A stretch of 62,176 nucleotides of DNA from an uncultured Eubacteriales bacterium (GTDB lineage: Bacteria; Bacillota; Clostridia; TANB77; CAG-508): NCBI GenBank assembly GCA_949294555.1, contig CASFHP010000007.1:1-62176 (forward strand), given 5' to 3'. The stretch's first letter is position 1. Each line of letters opens with the position of its first letter. Below are positions 25,716-34,771 of this stretch, piece after piece. The translations under genes were made by a program, and so were the position numbers. The notes below the pieces were generated by a model. The model was not told the DNA's origin, made no database searches, and worked only from the letters and a program-made list of their open reading frames with translations.

Positions 25716-26526
25716 ACTAGTAGCAATTGATTTAGATGGTACACTTGTAACAGATGATAAAAAATTAACAAATAGGACAATAGAGACAATCAAAAAAGCA
25801 TCTGAAAAAGGTGTAAAAATTATGATATCTAGTGCAAGGGCATTTTATCGATTAGAAAAATATATAGATGCATTAGATTTGAGAAAAGAAGGTCAATATA
25901 CAATTTGTTTTAATGGTGCAATGATTGTAGAAAATGCAACAGGAAACATAGTGTTTTCTAAAAATTTAGAAGAAGATGAAGTAAAAAAAATAATAGAACT
26001 TGGCAAAAAATTAGAAGTTCCAATGATGTTATATGCAAAACAAATGAATTTTGTAGAACAGATTCCAGAAATATTAGCTAACAATAAAGCATATAAAGGT
26101 GTAAATTTTAAAATAGAAAAATTTGAGAACAATGACTATAGTAAAGAAGAAAACTATGTCTACAGAATAGCCTTTATTGACAAGTCAGAAAAAATAATGG
26201 ATATACGAAACAAAATACCTAAAGAAATCATAGAAAAATATGAAATAACAAGTAGTGTACCAGAATATATTGAATTTGTAAAAAAAGGTATCAAGAAATC
26301 AGAAGCAATCAAATTTATTATGGAAAAATATCAGATTAAACAAGAAGAAGTGATGGCAATGGGAGATGGAGAAAATGATATAGAAATGTTAAAGTTTGCA
26401 GGACTAGGTGTTGCTATGGAAAATGCCAGAGAGGATGTAAAAAAAGTTGCAAATGTTGTAACCACTTCTAATAATGAAGATGGCGTGGCAAAGGCGATTG
26501 AGAAATATATATTAAGAGGTGAATGA
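25708..26526 (+). CDS. Cof-type HAD phosphatase
   Basis: 272-residue HAD-superfamily hydrolase with a type IIB cap. Motif I is AIDLDGTLV (nucleophile and general-acid aspartates near residues 8 and 10), motif II the serine in ISSARAF, motif III the Lys of IKKSEAI, and motif IV MGDGENDIEML. Substrates of such proteins are usually sugar or cofactor phosphates and cannot be told from sequence. ATG 25708 has GAGGAG 7 bases upstream and overlaps rsmA by 8 bases. Confidence 0.88.
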   Translation: MYKLVAIDLDGTLVTDDKKLTNRTIETIKKASEKGVKIMISSARAFYRLEKYIDALDLRKEGQYTICFNGAMIVENATGNIVFSKNLEEDEVKKIIELGKKLEVPMMLYAKQMNFVEQIPEILANNKAYKGVNFKIEKFENNDYSKEENYVYRIAFIDKSEKIMDIRNKIPKEIIEKYEITSSVPEYIEFVKKGIKKSEAIKFIMEKYQIKQEEVMAMGDGENDIEMLKFAGLGVAMENAREDVKKVANVVTTSNNEDGVAKAIEKYILRGE

Positions 26527-26527
26527 A

Positions 26528-26920
26528 ATGAATAAAGATTTTCAGATATTAATAGAAGAAGCAAAAAAAATAGCTAAAAAAAGAATTTTGAATGAATATG
26601 CATCTTGTGGCCATTGTGGTTGTGCATTAATGACAGCAAAAGGTAATATTTATACAGGTATTTCAATTCGTACTAAGTGTAATCTTGGAAAGTGTGCAGA
26701 GTATGCAGCAATTGCAGAAATGCTAAAACATAATGAGAGTGAAATTAAAAAAATTGTTTCTTATTCAGCAAAAGGTGTTATATATTCACCTTGTGGAAGC
26801 TGTAGAGAATTGATTCGTATGGTAGATGATAAGAATTTAGAAACTCAAGTAATGGTAAGAGAAGATAAAGTTTGCAAATTAAAAGAATTATTACCAGAAA
26901 TATTTATAAGTAAACACTAA
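26528..26920 (+). CDS. cytidine deaminase-like protein
   Basis: 130-residue zinc deaminase. The CAE motif (GKCAEYAAIAEM) and PCGSCREL supply the zinc ligands and catalytic Glu; this is the CDA-type arrangement with Cys in place of His in the first motif. It probably deaminates cytidine or deoxycytidine in pyrimidine salvage. The N-terminal CGHCGCALM is richer in cysteine than usual and could hold a further metal. Start ATG 26528 with AGAGGTG upstream, overlapping the end of the HAD gene region. Confidence 0.82.
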   Translation: MNKDFQILIEEAKKIAKKRILNEYASCGHCGCALMTAKGNIYTGISIRTKCNLGKCAEYAAIAEMLKHNESEIKKIVSYSAKGVIYSPCGSCRELIRMVDDKNLETQVMVREDKVCKLKELLPEIFISKH

Positions 26921-26945
26921 AAATTTTCTGAAAGGAATGATAAAG

Positions 26946-27111
26946 ATGAAAATACAATTAGACCATGTGTATTTTCTTGTAGAAGATATGGAAAAAGCAG
27001 TTAATTTTTATGAAACATTTTTAGAAATAAAAGCAACACATAGAGAAGGAGAGAGGGGCTGATTTTGAAATAGAAGGACAAGAAGATATGTATTTAGAAG
27101 ACATTAAATAA
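26946..27111 (+). pseudogene. VOC/glyoxalase-family gene, broken
   Basis: A good ribosome site (GAAAGGAATGAT, 26930) and ATG open a frame typical of VOC-fold proteins (LDHVYFLVEDMEKAVNFYE) that stops at 27062. Reading one frame over gives ADFEIEGQEDMYLED before another stop at 27111. The joined product (about 55 residues) is less than half a VOC protein, so besides a one-base shift in the GGGG run at about 27055 there is loss of much of the gene. It lies just left of the IS element. Confidence 0.65.
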
Positions 27112-27165
27112 AATGTAACAAGAATTTTTATGTCAAGTTGACATAGCTTTGAGGTTATTTTTTAT

Positions 27166-28498
27166 ATTGTGTGGGTATATCTACATAACATAGATATACC
27201 TTTAATTTATCCAACAATACAATGTTCACTATTCATTAAGTATATCATTGCTTTAAAATTTTCCATCTTTTTATATCCTCTTGCTCTAGATTTTATGCTT
27301 TGTATCATACTGTTTGTACCTTCTAATACTGCATTAGTTAGTCTTTTTTCAAAATAATTTAATATTCCAACTAATTTACTTCCTATTGTTTTTGCTACAC
27401 TTTTAAATTCTGGTAATTTGCTTCTTACTGCCCATTGTATCCATTCTTTAAATTCTCCTTCTGCTATTTCTACTGTATAATTCCTATTATATATATCTTG
27501 AAATGCCAATTTTAATCTATATGCTCTTCCTGTCTTTAAATTCATTTTTGACATTTTTTCTAAACTCTCTTGTTGACTTTCTTTTAAATTTCTTTTATTT
27601 TTTAACCATATATATCTTGTCTTTTTAATATCGGTTGTTCTGTTACTTCTTTTTTTCTTACTTTATCTAGTGCTTCATTTACTGCTTTTATTACATGAAA
27701 TTTATCATATGTTATTTTACATTTTTTAAATGCTTTCTTTATTCCTGTTGTATATCCCATATTCATATCACACGTTATGTCTGTAACATTATCTGGTATT
27801 CCATTATGCTTTTTAAAAAATTCTTTGAATTCTTCTATTGTAGTGGCTTTCTTTCCCTCTGCTATATACATTACTCTTGATGTGTCTAAGTCAATAAATA
27901 CTGTTATATATTCATGCCCTTTTCTTGATGTTTCATCTAATCCTATTTTGGTTACTTTTGAAAATTCTATATTTTCTATATATTCTTTTGCATTGCGATG
28001 TACTATTCTCCATAATTTTCCATCACTTTCACCTACTAACTTGGATATTGAATGTACTGACATCTTCTTTGCTAAATGCATTACAAATTCTTCAAATAAC
28101 AAGGTGAATCCTGTATTTGCTTTAGCCCATGGTACATCTATTAAATGCACCCCATGTTTATCACATTTTACTCTTGGCACTTTACAATGTATATATGTTT
28201 TATGTTCAAAGCAATTTAAATGTCTCCACGTTCTTTCAATCGTATCATGAACTGGACATAATTTTTGACACTGATTGCACCTGAATTTTTCTCCTCTTTT
28301 ATATTTTACATACATATGCAAGTCTTTATTTATATCAACTTCGATTTTTTCTAATATCCATGGTTCTTCTATCCCTGCCATTAAACTTAATATTTTTATA
28401 TCATTTTCTTTATTCATAACTATACATCTCCATCAATGTATATGTTATATCTTTTTTTCATTATTGTAAATAGCTTTATTGAAACCTACCCACACAAT
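27166..28498 (-). mobile_element. ISL3-family insertion sequence
   Basis: About 1.33 kb bounded by 12-base terminal inverted repeats ATTGTGTGGGTA (27166-27177) and TACCCACACAAT (28487-28498), with one transposase on the minus strand. No clear target duplication is visible at these ends, so the exact boundary may differ by a few bases. It sits between a broken VOC gene and a gene remnant. Confidence 0.8.
27207..28417 (-). pseudogene. ISL3-family transposase, frameshifted
   Basis: The N-terminal part (28417 down to 27602) has a zinc-finger-like CNQCQKLCPV, the H..C core VPRVKCDKHG, and DDE-domain landmarks KIGLDETSRKGHEYI (first Asp), VTDITCDMNMGY (second Asp) and YDKFHVIKAVNEALD. The frame then ends with a stop. 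The family sequence continues in another frame (about 27625 to 27207) with LEGTNSMIQSIKSRARGYK, holding the final Glu. Restoring one A in the five-A run at about 27622 joins both parts into a roughly 404-residue transposase. Likely inactive unless the base is an assembly error. Confidence 0.85.
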
Positions 28499-28500
28499 TT

Positions 28501-28722
28501 AGAAAAGAACCTACAAATACATTACAACCATTCATGCCATATTTGAATAATGTAGATGAATTCTATGTGGATGTCTCAAAGGCAGGAGGGGTTCATCTAA
28601 AGATAGATGATATAATAGAAGTATTGAAAACAATAAAGAAAAAAGGAATTGATATATATGTAATGCATTTAGACGATAAAGCATATATAAAAAAGATTAC
28701 AAAAGGGGAATTTTTTTTATAA
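28501..28722 (+). pseudogene. C-terminal gene remnant beside the IS
   Basis: An open frame continues out of the IS end with coding-like composition (VDEFYVDVSKAGGVHLKIDD) to a TAA at 28722. Start and ribosome site are missing, so this appears to be the 3' end of a gene cut by the IS; the 5' part is not recognisable to the left. Function unknown. The ATG at 28534 could give a 62-residue protein but has no ribosome site. Confidence 0.45.
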
Positions 28723-28809
28723 ATTTGCGTTAATATGATTGGAAGAAGAAAAACAAAAAGAATATAATTCGGAAAACATATTTATTAATAGAAATTTGGT
28801 ATATGAAGT

Positions 28810-28850
28810 AAATAGAAATTGAGATTTAAACTTGATTTCTATTTTTTGTC
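28810..28850 (+). terminator. probable terminator
   Basis: Stem AAATAGAAAT/ATTTCTATTT (28810-28819, 28835-28844) followed by T residues, in the gap before the DinD-like gene. Confidence 0.55.
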
Positions 28851-28944
28851 GATATTCAAGATTATAAACAGGTATTCACCGATATTATTCCTGATAGAAT
28901 AAAAAAATACAGATAAAAAATAAGAACAAATTTTTGTAAAAGCG

Positions 28945-28973
28945 TTGAAAAAGTTTTAGAATTATGATATATA
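28945..28973 (+). promoter_or_regulatory. promoter of DinD-like gene
   Basis: TTGAAA, 17 bases, TATATA, followed by the operator-like palindrome at 28994. Confidence 0.6.
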
Positions 28974-28993
28974 TAGAAGAAACAAAACAAAAG

Positions 28994-29024
28994 TTCAATT
29001 GTTCGGAATTTCTGAACAGTTGAA
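28994..29024 (+). promoter_or_regulatory. operator-like palindrome upstream of DinD-like gene
   Basis: TTCAATTGTTC, 9 bases, GAACAGTTGAA: 11-base arms with a single mismatch, placed between promoter and ribosome site. It could be a repressor site or an mRNA hairpin. It does not match the Gram-positive LexA box (GAAC-4-GTTC) because the half-sites point the other way. Confidence 0.5.
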
Positions 29025-29041
29025 AATAGGAGATGATATAT

Positions 29042-29890
29042 ATGACAAATAATCTAGTAAATAAAACAGAGAAAGACTTTGAAAGTATTAAACATGTAGA
29101 TGAGAATGGATTGGAATTTTGGTATGCTAGAGAACTAATGACAATGTTGGAATATAGCAAATGGGGAAATTTTAAAAATGTAATAAATAAAGCAAAAGAA
29201 GCTTGTAAAGGTAGTGATATTTCAGAAGAAGAACACTTTGCCGACGTCGGGAAGGTGTTAAAAGTCGGAAATAATGCTGAAATGGAAGTAGATGACTTAA
29301 AATTAACCCGATATGCGTGTTATTTAATTGCACAAAATGGAGACAGTAGAAAAAAAGCAATAGCATTAGCACAAACTTATTTTGCAGTGCAAACTAGAAA
29401 ACAAGAAATAACAAGACAAGAATACGAACAATTAAGTGAAGATGAGAAAAGACTATATACTAGGAGAAATGTAAAAGATAAAAATAAATATTTATTTGAT
29501 ACAGCGAAATTAGCAGGTGTAAAAAATTACGGAAAATTTAATAATTATGGATATAGAGGACTATATAATGGAGAAACAGCCAAAGATATTGCAAATAGAA
29601 AAGGAATATCAGAAAAAGAAGATATATTAGATTATATGAGTAGTACAGAACTAGCAGCAAATCTATTTAGAATTACACAAACAGATGAGGTTTTAAAAAA
29701 TAAGAATATAAATAATGAAGAGGATGCGTGTATTACTCATCATAATGTCGGACAAGCTGTTAGGCAAACTATAAAAAGAATTGGTGGTACTATGCCAGAG
29801 GATTTACCAACACCAAGTAAGAGTGCAAAACAAATTGAAAAAGAGAAACAAGAAGAGTTAAAAGAAAGTGATAAAAAGAAGTTAAAATAA
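29042..29890 (+). CDS. DinD-like DNA-damage-inducible protein
   Basis: 282 residues resembling DinD: an N-terminal Bro-N/antirepressor-like domain (GLEFWYARELMTMLEYSKWGNF, about residues 20-45), HFADVGKVLKVG, LTRYACYLIAQNGD, and a C-terminal half with GYRGLYNGETAKDI and a lysine-rich tail. E. coli DinD is SOS-induced and inhibits RecA filament activity; whether this one does is unknown. ATG 29042 has AGGAG at 29028; the ATG at 29033 touches that site. Standing alone behind its own promoter and palindrome, it belongs to the accessory island. Confidence 0.75.
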   Translation: MTNNLVNKTEKDFESIKHVDENGLEFWYARELMTMLEYSKWGNFKNVINKAKEACKGSDISEEEHFADVGKVLKVGNNAEMEVDDLKLTRYACYLIAQNGDSRKKAIALAQTYFAVQTRKQEITRQEYEQLSEDEKRLYTRRNVKDKNKYLFDTAKLAGVKNYGKFNNYGYRGLYNGETAKDIANRKGISEKEDILDYMSSTELAANLFRITQTDEVLKNKNINNEEDACITHHNVGQAVRQTIKRIGGTMPEDLPTPSKSAKQIEKEKQEELKESDKKKLK

Positions 29891-30087
29891 ATTGTCATAT
29901 AAAGATTAGATGGTTAGTATTTTTAAGCAATTGAAAAAAGTTCTAAGATTTCAAGAAATGACTTGAATTTTAAAACCTTTAACATAAAAGAATAACTTTC
30001 AAATGGTTATGTTTTTGAAACAAATATAGTAGAAATAATTGCATAAAGTATGTGTTTTATGCTAAAATAAATGAGGAGGAGAAAAAC

Positions 30088-30414
30088 TTGAACGAGGATT
30101 TATTAAATATTGAAATTATAAGAGAATACATAGCAAAAAGAAAAATAGATTGGACAAAACATTGTTTAAATAGATTAAATCAAAGAAATATTCTAATATC
30201 TGATGTAAAAACTGCAATTAATAATGGAAAAATAATAGAATATTATTATGATGATTATCCATATCCAAGTTGCTTGATATTAGGATATAATACAAATAAT
30301 AAAATAATACATATAGTATGCGGAATAAGTGAAGATACTGTTCATATGATAACTGCATATTATCCGAATACAGAGAAATGGGAAGATGATATGAAAACAA
30401 GGAGGGAAAAATAA
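30088..30414 (+). CDS. DUF4258 protein, putative toxin of a TA pair
   Basis: 108 residues; WTKHCLNRLNQRNILISDV and YPYPSCLILGY, with IHIVCGIS and TAYYP near the end, are typical of DUF4258 proteins, which have a RelE/BrnT-like fold and are commonly found beside MqsA/YgiT-type zinc-finger antitoxins. TTG 30088 follows GAGGAGG by 8 bases; the longer frame to 30052 is rejected. Its stop overlaps the start of the next gene by one base. Toxicity is inferred from family and neighbour only. Confidence 0.7.
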   Translation: MNEDLLNIEIIREYIAKRKIDWTKHCLNRLNQRNILISDVKTAINNGKIIEYYYDDYPYPSCLILGYNTNNKIIHIVCGISEDTVHMITAYYPNTEKWEDDMKTRREK

Positions 30415-30644
30415 TGAATTGTTTTATGTGTAAAGGGGATTTAGAAGAGAAAAAAGTAAATTATGTAGTAGATTTAGAAGATACAATTATTATTATTAAA
30501 GGGGTCCCAGCAAAAGTATGCACTCAATGTGGAGAACAATACTTTGATGATGAAACAGCAGAAAATATTGAAAAGATTGTAAATCAATTAAAGCAATTAG
30601 CAACAGAAGTAACAATTGTAAATTATAAAGAAAAGGTTGCATAA
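30414..30644 (+). CDS. YgiT-type zinc-finger protein, putative antitoxin
   Basis: 76 residues. CxxC pairs CFMCKGDL (N terminus) and CTQCGEQYF (about residue 37) form the zinc finger of YgiT/MqsA-type antitoxin N-terminal domains; the C terminus is a helix. There is no HTH domain as in full MqsA, so DNA binding may be absent. Overlap with the DUF4258 gene (TAATG) indicates a coupled pair. Confidence 0.75.
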   Translation: MNCFMCKGDLEEKKVNYVVDLEDTIIIIKGVPAKVCTQCGEQYFDDETAENIEKIVNQLKQLATEVTIVNYKEKVA

Positions 30645-30746
30645 CATTAAAAATAAAAAATTATTTGATTTTAATTGTATAATATAGTAAACTAATAATA
30701 GCTTTAAAGAAAATGTACTGTTTAAGTCAGCACTATCATATAAACT

Positions 30747-30782
30747 AAGAATTAGGTGCGGTGAACCCTAGTTCTTATTTTT
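30747..30782 (+). terminator. terminator after the TA-like pair
   Basis: Stem AAGAATTAGG/CCTAGTTCTT (30747-30756, 30767-30776) with one G-T pair, then a T run. Confidence 0.75.
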
Positions 30783-30864
30783 TGTATAAAAATGGATTAT
30801 ATACGCACACCTTTTATGTAAAGAAAACATAAAATATAACAAAAACATAAAAGGAGGAGAAAAA

Positions 30865-32112
30865 ATGTCTAGCTACATAATCAAAGGAGGAAACAAGCTA
30901 GAAGGAACGGTAAAAATATCAGGTTCTAAAAATTCTAGTTTACCCATTATAGCAGCAACCATACTAAATGGTGGAGAAACAACATTGTATAATGTGCCGA
31001 ACATACATGACACACAAATGATGTTTGAAATCTTAAGAAAAATAGGAGGAAAAGTAACCAAAAAGAAGAATAAAGTAATTATTGACACTAAAGATATAAA
31101 CAAATATGAGATACCAGAAGAATTAATGAGACAAATGCGTTCTTCTGTCATTTTTGCAGGAAGTCTATTAGGAAAGTACAGAAAATGTACATTATCATAT
31201 CCAGGGGGCTGTGATATTGGAACAAGACCAATCGATTTACATTTAAAAGCATTTGAAAAATTAGGAATAAATATTGACAAAAACTATGGAAAAATAGCAT
31301 GTAGTTGTGATAAAATAGTTGGAGAAAAAATTGACTTTGAATTTCCAAGTGTGGGAGCAACTGAAAATGCAATACTTGCAAGCTGTCTAGGAGAAGGAAC
31401 AACAACAATCACTAATGCAGCAAGAGAGCCAGAAATTATCGACTTACAAAATTTCTTAAATCGAATGGGCGCAAAGGTAAAAGGAGCAGGTTCGAATAAA
31501 ATTGAAGTTGAAGGAGTCAAAAAATTAAAAGATGTTAGCTACAATATTATGCCAGACAGAATTGAAACAGGAACATTTTTATGTATGGCGGCTATGACAA
31601 ATGGAAATTTAATGTTAGAAAATATTAGCAGTGCACATATTGTACCAATCGTCAATAAACTAGAAGAATGTGGATGTCAAATAGATATTCAAGCAAATCA
31701 TTTAGAAATTAATGCACCTAAAAGATTGAAAGCTACAGATATAAAAACAATGCCATACCCAGGATTTCCAACAGATATGCAATCTATATTTGCAACAGCA
31801 TTAACCATTGCAAGAGGAACCTCAGTCATAGTAGAAAATATATTTGAAAATCGATATAAATATACGCAAGAATTAATTCGAATGGGAGCTAAGATTACAG
31901 TAGAAGGACGAACAGCAATTATTAAAGGTGTTAGAAGATTATACAGTGCAAATGTAAAAGCTACAGATTTGAGAGGTGGTGCAGCTTTAGTTATGGCAGC
32001 TTTGTCCACAAAAGGAGAGTCAAAAGTGGAAAATATAGAATATATTTTACGAGGATATGATAATTTTGAAAATAAAATACGAAATATAAATGGGAATATA
32101 TATAGGGATTAA
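30865..32112 (+). CDS. murA: UDP-GlcNAc 1-carboxyvinyltransferase MurA
   Basis: First committed enzyme of peptidoglycan synthesis (415 aa, cytoplasmic), transferring enolpyruvate to UDP-GlcNAc. GSKNSSLPIIAA at the N terminus and PGGCDIGTRPIDLH, with the catalytic Cys that fosfomycin alkylates, are clear. FPTDMQS and DLRGGAALVMAAL are in the C-terminal half. A perfect AAAGGAGGAG site precedes ATG. It heads the run murA-ftsQ-DUF881-DUF881-sbp-ftsA-ftsZ. Confidence 0.95.
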   Translation: MSSYIIKGGNKLEGTVKISGSKNSSLPIIAATILNGGETTLYNVPNIHDTQMMFEILRKIGGKVTKKKNKVIIDTKDINKYEIPEELMRQMRSSVIFAGSLLGKYRKCTLSYPGGCDIGTRPIDLHLKAFEKLGINIDKNYGKIACSCDKIVGEKIDFEFPSVGATENAILASCLGEGTTTITNAAREPEIIDLQNFLNRMGAKVKGAGSNKIEVEGVKKLKDVSYNIMPDRIETGTFLCMAAMTNGNLMLENISSAHIVPIVNKLEECGCQIDIQANHLEINAPKRLKATDIKTMPYPGFPTDMQSIFATALTIARGTSVIVENIFENRYKYTQELIRMGAKITVEGRTAIIKGVRRLYSANVKATDLRGGAALVMAALSTKGESKVENIEYILRGYDNFENKIRNINGNIYRD

Positions 32113-32113
32113 G

Positions 32114-32169
32114 TGTCCATTTTGGGTGATGATTTGGGGACGGAGAAAAAATCATCACCCAATTGGACA
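32114..32169. repeat. short GGGGACGGAG palindrome (palindrome 3)
   Basis: TGTCCA..TTGGGTGATGATT pairs with AATCATCACCCAA..GGACA, with two internal mismatches, around the loop GGGGACGGAGAAA. It starts two bases after the murA stop and ends 16 bases before the ftsQ ribosome site. It shares words with the palindromes at 17682 and 51393 but has GGGGACGGAG in the loop rather than in both arms. Confidence 0.85.
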
Positions 32170-32199
32170 AAAACAGAAATAAGCAAAGGAGGAAGCAAA

Positions 32200-33210
32200 T
32201 TGTCAAGAAAACAAAAGGTTCAAAACGAAGAAGAAGTGAATTTATATTATTTTGATAATGGACAAGACCAAGAAGAAACCATTGATGACATTATGAGAAG
32301 AAAAAAGGCAAAAGAAAGAGAAAAAAGAATAGAACAAAAAAAGCGACAAGAACTTGATGATGAATTTGACTTGGACACAGAAACTGTTATTGGAATGACA
32401 AACAAAAATAAAATCAAGCAAGAAGAACAAAAAAAGAAGGAATTCACGAAACAACAAAGAAAAAGAAATAGAACCATAAAAAGAATTAAACGTATTGTAA
32501 AAATAATTGTATTATTAGGAATCATTATTGGTGCCATTATTTTTGCAACATGTTCACCAATTTTTAATATAACAGACATAGAAGTATTAAATAATAACAG
32601 AGTGTCAAGTGAAACAGTTATCAGTTTATCAGGTATTAATACAAATGAAAATATCTTTCGCTTTATTGCAACAAAAGCTATCAGTAATATCAAGCAAAAT
32701 GCCTATATTGAGGATGTTAATATAAGAAGAGTTATTCCAAACAAAGTACAGATAGAAGTAACAGAAAGAGAACCAGCATTTAGTATACCTGTGTTAGGCG
32801 AATTTGCTTATATGAGTAGCCAAGGATACATATTGGAAATTGCACAAAATGAATTGAATTTGCCAATTATTTATGGATTCAAAACAGCTGAGGAAAATAT
32901 TACAGCAGGCAATAGAATTGCAGATGAAGATTTAACAACTTTAGAGACTATTTTAAGAATTATGAGTGCTATGAAAGATTCTGAATTGGCTGAAAAGGTC
33001 ACAAGTATTGACATTAGTAATAAAAATGATTATAGTATATATATGCAAGAAGAGAAGAAAAACATTCATTTAGGAGATGCATCAAATTTAAGTAACAAAA
33101 TGTTATATGTCATGGCAATTCTTGAGCAAGAAAAAGATGTTGAAGGAGAGATATTTGCCAATGGCGATTTAAATAATGGATTTCGTATATATTTTAGAGA
33201 AAAGGTATAG
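32200..33210 (+). CDS. ftsQ: cell division protein FtsQ/DivIB
   Basis: 336-residue bitopic division protein: a basic, highly charged cytoplasmic tail of about 95 residues, one membrane helix (about 100-122), then a POTRA domain (IFNITDIEVLNNNRVS) and an FtsQ domain (VIPNKVQIEVTERE). It links FtsL/FtsB with septal peptidoglycan synthases. TTG 32200 is chosen for the AAAGGAGGAAG site; the GTG frame from 32113 runs through palindrome 3 and is rejected. Confidence 0.88.
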   Translation: MSRKQKVQNEEEVNLYYFDNGQDQEETIDDIMRRKKAKEREKRIEQKKRQELDDEFDLDTETVIGMTNKNKIKQEEQKKKEFTKQQRKRNRTIKRIKRIVKIIVLLGIIIGAIIFATCSPIFNITDIEVLNNNRVSSETVISLSGINTNENIFRFIATKAISNIKQNAYIEDVNIRRVIPNKVQIEVTEREPAFSIPVLGEFAYMSSQGYILEIAQNELNLPIIYGFKTAEENITAGNRIADEDLTTLETILRIMSAMKDSELAEKVTSIDISNKNDYSIYMQEEKKNIHLGDASNLSNKMLYVMAILEQEKDVEGEIFANGDLNNGFRIYFREKV

Positions 33211-33281
33211 ATGTTTAAGATTTAGATAAAAGAGGTAAAAGGCAACCGAATGTGTGCCTTTGAAAGGAATGATGGTAATTT

Positions 33282-34001
33282 ATGACAAACAAAAAAGTAA
33301 TAGGTATCATTTTAGGTATCATGTGTTTTGCATTAACTTTGGGAATTGTGATACAAGTAAGAACCATTAGAAATACAAATTCTACGCTTAGCCAAAACCA
33401 AGAAGCAAACGAATTAAGAGACGAGATTTTACGATATAAAGAACGATATGATAATCGATTTCAAGATTTGGAAGAAGCAGAAAAAGAATTGGAAAAACAA
33501 AGAGAAGAAGCAACACAAAATGATTCTGAGTTAGAACAGGCACAACAACAGATTACACAAGGAAACAAATTAACAGGTATGACAGAAGTTACAGGACCAG
33601 GGGTTACAATTACATTAACAGATGGAACAGGAATTGCGACATCAACATTAAATCCAAGTCAATTAATCGTACATGATATTGATGTTTTAAGTGTTGTAAA
33701 TGAATTGATAAATGCAGGAGCAGAAGCAATAGCAATTAATGACCAAAGATGGGTATTAACAACAGCAATTTCTTGTAGAGGAAATACCATAGATATAAAT
33801 GGAGAAAGAATAGGGGCACCATTTGTTATAAAAGCCATTGGACTTCCAGAATATCTAGCAGGGCTAGAAAGAGCAGGTGGCTATTTAGAATATATGAAAC
33901 GAGATGGCGTTGGTGTTACTTTAGAAAGGTCAAATAGTATTACGATACCAAAGTATTCAGGTGTAATTAATTTTGAATATTTACAAAATGTTGAAGAATA
34001 A
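33282..34001 (+). CDS. DUF881 family protein 1
   Basis: 239 residues: an N-terminal membrane helix (about 5-25), a coiled coil (about 30-90), then a DUF881 domain (VTGPGVTITLTDG, NAGAEAIAINDQRW, PFVIKAIG). Proteins of this type (YlxW/YlxX in Bacillus) lie next to sbp and ftsA in dcw clusters; their role is not established. The extended ribosome site GAAAGGAATGAT precedes ATG 33282. Confidence 0.85.
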   Translation: MTNKKVIGIILGIMCFALTLGIVIQVRTIRNTNSTLSQNQEANELRDEILRYKERYDNRFQDLEEAEKELEKQREEATQNDSELEQAQQQITQGNKLTGMTEVTGPGVTITLTDGTGIATSTLNPSQLIVHDIDVLSVVNELINAGAEAIAINDQRWVLTTAISCRGNTIDINGERIGAPFVIKAIGLPEYLAGLERAGGYLEYMKRDGVGVTLERSNSITIPKYSGVINFEYLQNVEE

Positions 34002-34039
34002 ACTAAAAAATTAGCCTTGAGAAAGGAATGATAGTAAAG

Positions 34040-34732
34040 ATGAAAAAAGGAAAAATAGCGATGACAATTACAATTGGAATTGCCTGTTTTGCATTAGTAA
34101 CCGTTATGACAATGCAATTTAAAGTTGTAAATGAAACAGACATCATGGAGATTGAAAATATGCAAGAATCAGAATTAAAAACAGAATTAGCCAACTGGAA
34201 AACCAGATATGAAGAAATTGATGCACAATATCAAGAAACAACACAAAGAATTGAAGAATATAAAAATGATGAAGAATCTAATAATGAGGCAAGCAGATTA
34301 GTACACGAAGAATTAGAACAAATGAATACATTGTTAGGATTGACAGATGTTCATGGAGAAGGAATTGTGATAACCTTAAAGAGTAAAGAAAATGCGTCAG
34401 CAATTTCAGCAGATGATTTATTAATTATCGTAAATGCTTTAAAATTTGCAGGAGCAGAAGCCATATCCATTAATGATGAAAGGATTATCAATACAACTGA
34501 TATTGTAAACATTTTGGATGGTTCTTTTGTAAAAATAAATGGGCAAAGAATATTAGAACCTTATGTTATAAAAGTCATTGGAAACCAGTCACATATGGAA
34601 AGTGCTGTAACAGGTAATGGCGGAAAGGTAGAAGAACTACAAACATTGGGACATACAGCTACCATTGAAAAAGATAATGATATAACCATCGGAAAATATA
34701 ATGGAGAGATTGAAACAAGATATATAGAATAG
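34040..34732 (+). CDS. DUF881 family protein 2
   Basis: 230-residue paralogue of the preceding gene with the same layout: membrane helix (about 7-25), coiled coil, DUF881 domain (VHGEGIVITLKS, FAGAEAISINDERI, PYVIKVIGN). Start ATG 34040; the ATG at 34028 is inside the extended ribosome site GAAAGGAATGAT (34021-34032). Tandem DUF881 genes before sbp are a usual Firmicute arrangement. Confidence 0.85.
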   Translation: MKKGKIAMTITIGIACFALVTVMTMQFKVVNETDIMEIENMQESELKTELANWKTRYEEIDAQYQETTQRIEEYKNDEESNNEASRLVHEELEQMNTLLGLTDVHGEGIVITLKSKENASAISADDLLIIVNALKFAGAEAISINDERIINTTDIVNILDGSFVKINGQRILEPYVIKVIGNQSHMESAVTGNGGKVEELQTLGHTATIEKDNDITIGKYNGEIETRYIE

Positions 34733-34771
34733 CAGTATGGAATTAAATTTATTAGGAGAGGAGAAAAGAGC

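Noticed and set aside
27777..28250. 157-codon plus-strand frame within the IS
   Set aside because: Antisense to the ISL3-type transposase, no ribosome site.
27166..28498. Programmed frameshifting in the ISL3 transposase
   Set aside because: ISL3 transposases are normally made from a single frame, and the break is a missing base in a short A run rather than a slippery site with a stimulator; mutation or sequencing error is simpler.
30660..30790. Small RNA between a TATAAT (30678) and the terminator at 30747
   Set aside because: No usable -35 box at the right distance; the hairpin is explained as the terminator of the TA-like pair.
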